Shown here one piece after another: positions 59,971 to 64,000 of a stretch of DNA of 64,000 nucleotides. The notes under the pieces are model-generated. The model was not told where the DNA came from, ran no database searches, and saw nothing but the letters and a program-made list of their open reading frames with translations. The stretch comes from Ornithinibacillus bavariensis (GTDB taxonomy: Bacteria; Bacillota; Bacilli; Bacillales; Amphibacillaceae): the NCBI RefSeq assembly GCF_050433565.1, contig NZ_JBNPWZ010000004.1, positions 124,001-188,000 on the forward strand, given 5' to 3'. Every line of letters begins with the position of its first letter. The stretch's first letter is position 1. A program made the position numbers and the translations under genes.

Positions 59971-62325
59971 GTGGCGGATATTAACGGTATAACTTTGCAG
60001 GCGGGTTCTAGCCCGACCGTTCATTACACGATTACTTATACTAAAAGCCGACCTAATAATAGTCAGATGACATACAACTTCACCATATCCGCTGCGTTAG
60101 GTTCATCAGGTTCCTTTATTCGTAGTGGTTATGCATTGCTTTGCACTATGACTGTAAATGGATCTTCTTCACAAGTGCGTATTAAAGCGGCAGACGGAGA
60201 TAACTGGGAAGGGACCACACCAAGGATTAGATATGTTTCGGTGACCTGTGCTTCTACTACAGGTAATGCAACCCAGCCAGTCACATTCAAAGTGGTATCT
60301 GATGGACGATTACCATTATCCTCTGGTGTGATTACCAATTCAAGCTATACGGTACTAAGTGCTCCATTGCTTACTACGGCTTGTGGAGCCCCGACATCTT
60401 GTACGGTTTCCCCGACACTTGCGGAAGGGGATGTGACTCTTTCTTGGAGTGGTGCTTCTGGGGGCATCAATAATACGATTTCTAGTTATGAGATTCAATA
60501 TAGTGATTCTGCCGATAACATCACATGGGGAGCATGGACTGCTCTGACAACTGTGACCACCACAGCATCAAGTGGCAGTGTATCAGTAGCACCGCCCTCA
60601 ACGCGAGGTAATTACCGAAGATTTCGTGTACGAACCCGTGGTACAGCAGGAGCTAGTTATTACTCTAGCTGGAAAGTATCCACAAACAGCGTCCGCAGGA
60701 ATACGGTACCAAAGCCAGCAACGACTGCTGTTGCCTCCCCTGCGGCATATAGTAATGAGACTATCACACTTACTTGGAGCGGAGCGTCTAGCGGTACCAG
60801 TCCAATTAAGGGGTATCAAATTGCCAGTCGCACATCCACGGATAACAGCACATGGAGTGCGTGGAATGTGTTGACCATGTTGACATTGGCAGCAAGCGGT
60901 GGTAGCTATAATCCAATTGTATCGAGGACCCCAGGAACATATACACAATTTGGTATTTGGACAATTGACACATTTGATGTTTACTCAATAGAGAAAATCA
61001 GTAATAGCATTTATTGCAACATCACTGCCTGTGCAGCACCGACTGCCTGCACGGTAAGTGCAACATTATCTGAAGGAAACGTTACTCTTTCTTGGAGTGG
61101 AGCAGCTGGTGGCGCAGGTAATCCCATCACTTCCTACGAAATACAATATAGTGATTCGCCAGATAATAGCAATTGGGGTGCTTGGTTGGCATTGGCGATA
61201 GTCAATACTTCTGCAACAAGCAGTATTTTAAATGTCAGTCCACCTGCTACACGTGGTCATTATCGTCGGTTCCGAATAAGAACCCGTGGTACAGCTGGAG
61301 AGGATTTTTACTCAGGCTGGACTATTACCAGTAATACTGTTCGTAAAAACATACTACCAATACCGCCGACTTCTTTTACCGCAAACCCTCCTATCTATGA
61401 AGTAAATACAATAAACCTTTCGTGGAGTGGAACGGTACCTGGAACCAGCTCCATCAAGCAATATGTTATTCAACAGGCCACTTCGATAGATGGACTAAAT
61501 TGGTCTGCTTATGAAGCACTGACGACAGTTATTTCCAATGCGACTTCAGGCACTCTTCAGGTAAATGCCTCACAGGTTGCCGGTAGATATACTCGTTATC
61601 GAATCAGCGTCACAGATGCACTTGATGCAGTGTCTGCCTATGTTGTTAGTAACGCGGTAAAGAAAAACAGCCCGCCTGTAGCACCGATAGTGGACTGTCC
61701 AATGTCTGGCAATTTTACTTATAATGCTACACCACGTTTTATGATTACAACAGGAATTGAACCAGATGGACAAACACAAATAGTGGAGGTAAGGATTGAC
61801 TCTGGTCCATGGCAAAATAGCGTGGACAATCCTGAGCGGTTTTCTGTAAGCGGCTATCTTGGTAATGGTGTCAAGACGGTTTACCAAGCAGAACCTCTTT
61901 CTGTAGGAAATCATACGGTTACTTTTCGTTGCCTTGACAGTGATATCGAGTCAGCAAGCACAGAAGTTGTTCGTACCTTCACGATTTTAGCATTACCTTT
62001 TGAAATCATCACCGCTAATGTGACACATGTAAAGGCAGCGCATATTAAGACGCTTCGAACTGCTATAAACAGGGTACGTAGCTATTACAATATGTCCCCT
62101 GCAACTTGGAAAGAGGAGATCATCGCAAGAAAGACCACTGTTAAGAATTGGCCATTCCATATCGTTGAAATGCGTAAAGCTATTGATGCGATTATTATGA
62201 TAATTAATAGTTTTGATTCTTCCCATGCGTTCGATATACCATCTGTCACATGGCTACCTATTGGTACAGGAAGGCCTAGGGCAGATGTGATGCAACAAAT
62301 TCATGACCTAATAAAAATAATGTAA
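59971..62325 (+). CDS. Large phage tail protein with four fibronectin type III-like repeats
   Basis: 784 residues from a GTG behind AGGAGGTG. Residues 1-140 form a beta-rich N-terminal domain. Four FN3-like repeats follow, with starts at about 60391, 60706, 61036 and 61351. Repeats 1 and 3 share VTLSWSGA ... YEIQYSDS.D(N); repeats 2 and 4 share TI.L.WSG...GTS.IK.Y, so the order is ABAB with a unit of about 647 bp. An Ig-like part follows, then a helical C-terminus (VKAAHIKTLRTAINRVRSYY). It probably forms a side or tip fibre with weak binding to cell-surface sugars. Confidence 0.85.
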   Translation: MADINGITLQAGSSPTVHYTITYTKSRPNNSQMTYNFTISAALGSSGSFIRSGYALLCTMTVNGSSSQVRIKAADGDNWEGTTPRIRYVSVTCASTTGNATQPVTFKVVSDGRLPLSSGVITNSSYTVLSAPLLTTACGAPTSCTVSPTLAEGDVTLSWSGASGGINNTISSYEIQYSDSADNITWGAWTALTTVTTTASSGSVSVAPPSTRGNYRRFRVRTRGTAGASYYSSWKVSTNSVRRNTVPKPATTAVASPAAYSNETITLTWSGASSGTSPIKGYQIASRTSTDNSTWSAWNVLTMLTLAASGGSYNPIVSRTPGTYTQFGIWTIDTFDVYSIEKISNSIYCNITACAAPTACTVSATLSEGNVTLSWSGAAGGAGNPITSYEIQYSDSPDNSNWGAWLALAIVNTSATSSILNVSPPATRGHYRRFRIRTRGTAGEDFYSGWTITSNTVRKNILPIPPTSFTANPPIYEVNTINLSWSGTVPGTSSIKQYVIQQATSIDGLNWSAYEALTTVISNATSGTLQVNASQVAGRYTRYRISVTDALDAVSAYVVSNAVKKNSPPVAPIVDCPMSGNFTYNATPRFMITTGIEPDGQTQIVEVRIDSGPWQNSVDNPERFSVSGYLGNGVKTVYQAEPLSVGNHTVTFRCLDSDIESASTEVVRTFTILALPFEIITANVTHVKAAHIKTLRTAINRVRSYYNMSPATWKEEIIARKTTVKNWPFHIVEMRKAIDAIIMIINSFDSSHAFDIPSVTWLPIGTGRPRADVMQQIHDLIKIM

Positions 62326-62336
62326 AAATAAAATTC

Positions 62337-62367
62337 AGCGCTCTTGTCATTTGCAGGGGCGCTTTTC
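62337..62367 (+). terminator. Terminator-like hairpin before the lysis genes
   Basis: AGCGCTCT / GGGGCGCT with two G-U pairs, 11-nt loop, followed by TTTCT. The T-run is weak. Confidence 0.45.
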
Positions 62368-62400
62368 TATATGGAAATACACGAAACGGAGGTGTCTTTA

Positions 62401-62841
62401 ATGAAAGAAATTTGGAATTGGATACAGCTGGCTATTGCCGCAGTCGGTGGATTTCTTGGGTGGTTTCTCGGCGGTTATGACGGATTTCTCTATGCACTGG
62501 TAGCCTTTGTGATCATTGACTACCTGACAGGTGTCTTTTGTGCAATTGCAAACAAAAAACTGTGTAGCGAAATCGGTGCTAAGGGGATTTTCAAAAAGGT
62601 ACTCATCTTTATAATGGTAGGCATCGCTCATATTATCGATACACAAATTTTGGTTAGTATTGGAGAAAATAGTGGCATTTTACGAACAGCAGTAATCTTT
62701 TTCTACCTAAGTAATGAAGGAGTATCCATTTTAGAGAACGCTGGACATATTGGACTGCCTATTCCAGAAAACCTAAAATCGGTTTTACAGCAACTACATG
62801 GACGTGATGGGGAACCGCCTAAGCCTGGTGGTGGAAGATGA
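62401..62841 (+). CDS. Phage holin (toxin secretion/phage lysis family)
   Basis: 146 residues from the ATG at 62401, behind CGGAGGTG; a frame from 62344 starts in the hairpin region. Three or four hydrophobic segments are visible: LAIAAVGGFLGWFLGG, FLYALVAFVIIDYLTGVFCA, VLIFIMVGIAHIIDTQI and LRTAVIFFYLSNEG. IDYLTGVFCAI..KKL.SEIG and FYLSNEGVSILENAG are the family signature. The basic, glycine-rich tail PPKPGGGR is usual. It makes the membrane hole that releases the amidase encoded next. Confidence 0.94.
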   Translation: MKEIWNWIQLAIAAVGGFLGWFLGGYDGFLYALVAFVIIDYLTGVFCAIANKKLCSEIGAKGIFKKVLIFIMVGIAHIIDTQILVSIGENSGILRTAVIFFYLSNEGVSILENAGHIGLPIPENLKSVLQQLHGRDGEPPKPGGGR

Positions 62842-62872
62842 TTGACTTAATATTTGATTAGAGGTGATTTTA

Positions 62873-63574
62873 ATGAAGTTACGCAAACTATTACTTACGA
62901 ACAATGCCTGCTATAAAGCGGGTAAAATCATAACGCCAAAGGGTATTATGGTTCACTCAACTGGAGCTAACAACCCGTGGCTCAAACGATATGTTGGCCC
63001 TGACGATGGCTTGCTAGGAAAGAACCAATATAACAACCATTGGAATCAAGACAAACCTGGAGGCCGTCAAGTATGTGTCCATGCCTTTATTGGTAAATTA
63101 GCAGATGGTTCCATTGCAACCTATCAAACATTGCCTTGGAATCACCGAGGTTGGCATGCTGGAGGAACTGCAAACAATTCTCATATTGGATTTGAAATTT
63201 GCGAGGACGGTTTGACCGATGCCTCGTATTTTTCTGCTGTTTACAAGGAAGCCTTGGAGCTTTGTGTATATCTTTGCAAACTCTATGGGTTAAGTGAAAA
63301 AGATATCATTTGTCACAGCGAAGGTTATAAACGAGGCATTGCCAGTAACCATGGCGATGTGATGCACTGGTTCCCTAAACATGGGAAGAGCATGGACACC
63401 TTTCGAGCGGATGTGAAGAAACTATTAAGTGCTGAAAATAAACCAGTAGACTCTGTGAAAAAGAAATATTACCGTGTGCAGATCGGTGCTTATTCTGACA
63501 GTGCAAATGCTGAGGCACAGCTTGCTAAAGCTAAAAAGGCAGGCTTTACGGATGCATTTATTAAGTATGATTAA
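62873..63574 (+). CDS. N-acetylmuramoyl-L-alanine amidase with SPOR domain (endolysin)
   Basis: 233 residues from the ATG at 62873, behind GAGGTGAT. The amidase_2/PGRP domain (about 1-175) has GIMVHSTGANNPWLKRYVGP (zinc histidine), WHAGGTANNSHIGFEICEDG and CHSEGYKRGIASNHGDVMHW (second histidine region). The C-terminal SPOR domain (about 195-233) has YYRVQIGAYSDSANAEAQLA, which binds denuded glycan strands. The SPOR domain is short, ending at FIKYD, but this form is common in Bacillus phage amidases. Confidence 0.95.
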   Translation: MKLRKLLLTNNACYKAGKIITPKGIMVHSTGANNPWLKRYVGPDDGLLGKNQYNNHWNQDKPGGRQVCVHAFIGKLADGSIATYQTLPWNHRGWHAGGTANNSHIGFEICEDGLTDASYFSAVYKEALELCVYLCKLYGLSEKDIICHSEGYKRGIASNHGDVMHWFPKHGKSMDTFRADVKKLLSAENKPVDSVKKKYYRVQIGAYSDSANAEAQLAKAKKAGFTDAFIKYD

Positions 63575-63637
63575 CAAATGGGGCGAGTTAAAAATCATCG
63601 AGATTCCTAAATAAAATATTAAACCGTTAGATTATCT

Positions 63638-63673
63638 AGCCTGTAGGGGTTCTTCCCTTGCAGGCTCTTTTTT
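63638..63673 (+). terminator. Intrinsic terminator after the lysis genes
   Basis: AGCCTGTAGGG / CCCTTGCAGGCT imperfect stem with a short loop, followed by CTTTTTT. It ends the late transcript. Confidence 0.85.
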
Positions 63674-63700
63674 ATGCTCTGATTCAAATTAAATTTTACA

Positions 63701-63743
63701 AATCCTCAACTTCGACCTGTTCCCACGGCTATTAGGTAGGAGG
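63701..63743 (+). repeat. Two-part phage motif, copy 3
   Basis: AATCCTCAAC (63701-63710), 15 nt, CGGCTATTAGGTAGGAGG (63726-63743). The end of the motif also supplies the ribosome site of the next gene. Confidence 0.8.
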
Positions 63744-63752
63744 TGATTCTTA

Positions 63753-63992
63753 GTGAATCAGCACGAGGATAAAAAAGTTACTAAGATCTCGGATGAGGTT
63801 GTAGACAAAAGCACCACCGTACTTAAGAGAGTATCACAGGAACAGTTACAACGTGAGTTTGATTATATCCAAGCAGAAAAATTGCTGAGAAAGATGCTCG
63901 AAAAAGGCTTAATAACTGAAGCGGAATTCAACAAAATAGACGCATTAAACCGCCAAACATTCTACCCCTTTTTAGCTGAGATAATGCCCTGA
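63753..63992 (+). CDS. SHOCT-like small protein upstream of the presumed recombinase
   Basis: 79 residues from the GTG at 63753 behind GGAGGTGAT. The C-terminal half, FDYIQAEKLLRKMLEKGLIT followed by EAEFNKIDALNRQTFYPFLA, is a SHOCT-type short helical hairpin. Such proteins regularly precede large serine recombinase genes in prophages and conjugative elements of Bacillota. The role is unknown, possibly control of excision. The window ends 8 nt after the stop, so the recombinase itself is not seen. Confidence 0.75.
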   Translation: MNQHEDKKVTKISDEVVDKSTTVLKRVSQEQLQREFDYIQAEKLLRKMLEKGLITEAEFNKIDALNRQTFYPFLAEIMP

Positions 63993-64000
63993 AGCCGTTG

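Larger units (their letters stand above)
18650..64000 (+). mobile_element. Accessory region: type I RM operon plus siphovirus-type prophage (right end not in window)
   Basis: From the end of rlmCD to the window edge every gene is of restriction or phage type. Modules in order are restriction/peptidase operon, early/replication, reversed repressor-deformylase cassette, packaging, head, tail, lysis, and a SHOCT-like protein. No integrase is visible, so it should lie beyond 64,000; the final small gene suggests a large serine recombinase there. The left boundary is inferred from the last host gene, because attL cannot be confirmed without attR. Whether the RM operon is phage cargo or a separate island is open: its own terminator and a 300-nt non-coding stretch separate it from the phage genes. 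Confidence 0.8.

Noticed and set aside
1..64000. tRNA or rRNA genes
   Set aside because: No tRNA cloverleaf or rRNA segment was recognised in the gaps between genes on either strand.

Overview
The window is low-GC Bacillota DNA, most likely from a Bacillaceae species of the Oceanobacillus/Virgibacillus kind. Two parts are visible. Positions 1 to about 18,650 are ordinary chromosome with the gene order known from Bacillus subtilis: pcrA-ligA-yerH(camS) ... proline symporter-gatC-gatA-gatB ... dgkB-rlmCD. Positions about 18,650 to the end (64,000) are an accessory region: a type I restriction-modification operon followed by a large siphovirus-type prophage whose right end lies outside the window.

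Chromosomal part. It holds the 3' part of the PcrA helicase gene, NAD+-dependent DNA ligase, a CamS lipoprotein, 1-pyrroline-5-carboxylate dehydrogenase (RocA/PruA), an HTH-TPR regulator of the RNPP quorum-sensing type with a 50-residue secreted-peptide gene directly downstream, a 37-residue membrane peptide abutting a Na+/proline symporter, the GatCAB amidotransferase operon, a chemoreceptor behind a sigma-D-like promoter, the lipid kinase DgkB and the 23S rRNA methyltransferase RlmCD. Most units end in clear intrinsic terminators. The peptide/receptor pair sits between a proline-catabolic enzyme and a proline transporter.

Restriction operon (about 18,970-28,564). One extended -10 promoter and one strong terminator enclose six tightly packed genes: a Phd/YefM-fold protein with no toxin partner, an unusually long HsdM (896 aa), HsdS, HsdR, a YgjP/SprT-type zinc peptidase and an ImmA/IrrE-type peptidase. 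Addition of two different peptidases to a type I system is the best candidate here for an under-described defence arrangement.

Prophage (about 28,565-64,000). Early genes: a sigma-region-4 protein, two small unknowns, a DUF2800 Cas4-like nuclease, a DUF2815 SSB-like protein, a family A DNA polymerase, an antirepressor, DUF4406, a VapE primase-helicase, a VRR-NUC nuclease, an SNF2 helicase and an ArpU-like late regulator. A reversed two-gene cassette (XRE repressor plus peptide deformylase) separates these from packaging: HNH nuclease, a candidate cos region, small terminase, a phage SAM synthetase, a ParB-methyltransferase fusion, three small proteins, large terminase, portal, ClpP-like protease and HK97 capsid. 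Then come connectors, tail tube, tail chaperones with a -1 frameshift site, tape measure, distal tail, tail tip, a fibronectin-repeat protein, holin, amidase and a SHOCT-like protein of the kind found next to large serine recombinases. Gene content and position beside rlmCD resemble the rum-integrating phage group known from streptococci (Phi-m46.1 type).

The most notable signals not explained by genes are: a two-part motif present three times in the prophage with exactly 15 nt between its halves; a 770-bp abutting tandem duplication in the tail module whose two major-tail-protein copies differ by 19 synonymous and no amino-acid-changing substitutions; an A AAA AAC slippery heptamer joining the tail chaperone frames; and the RNPP regulator/peptide pair.
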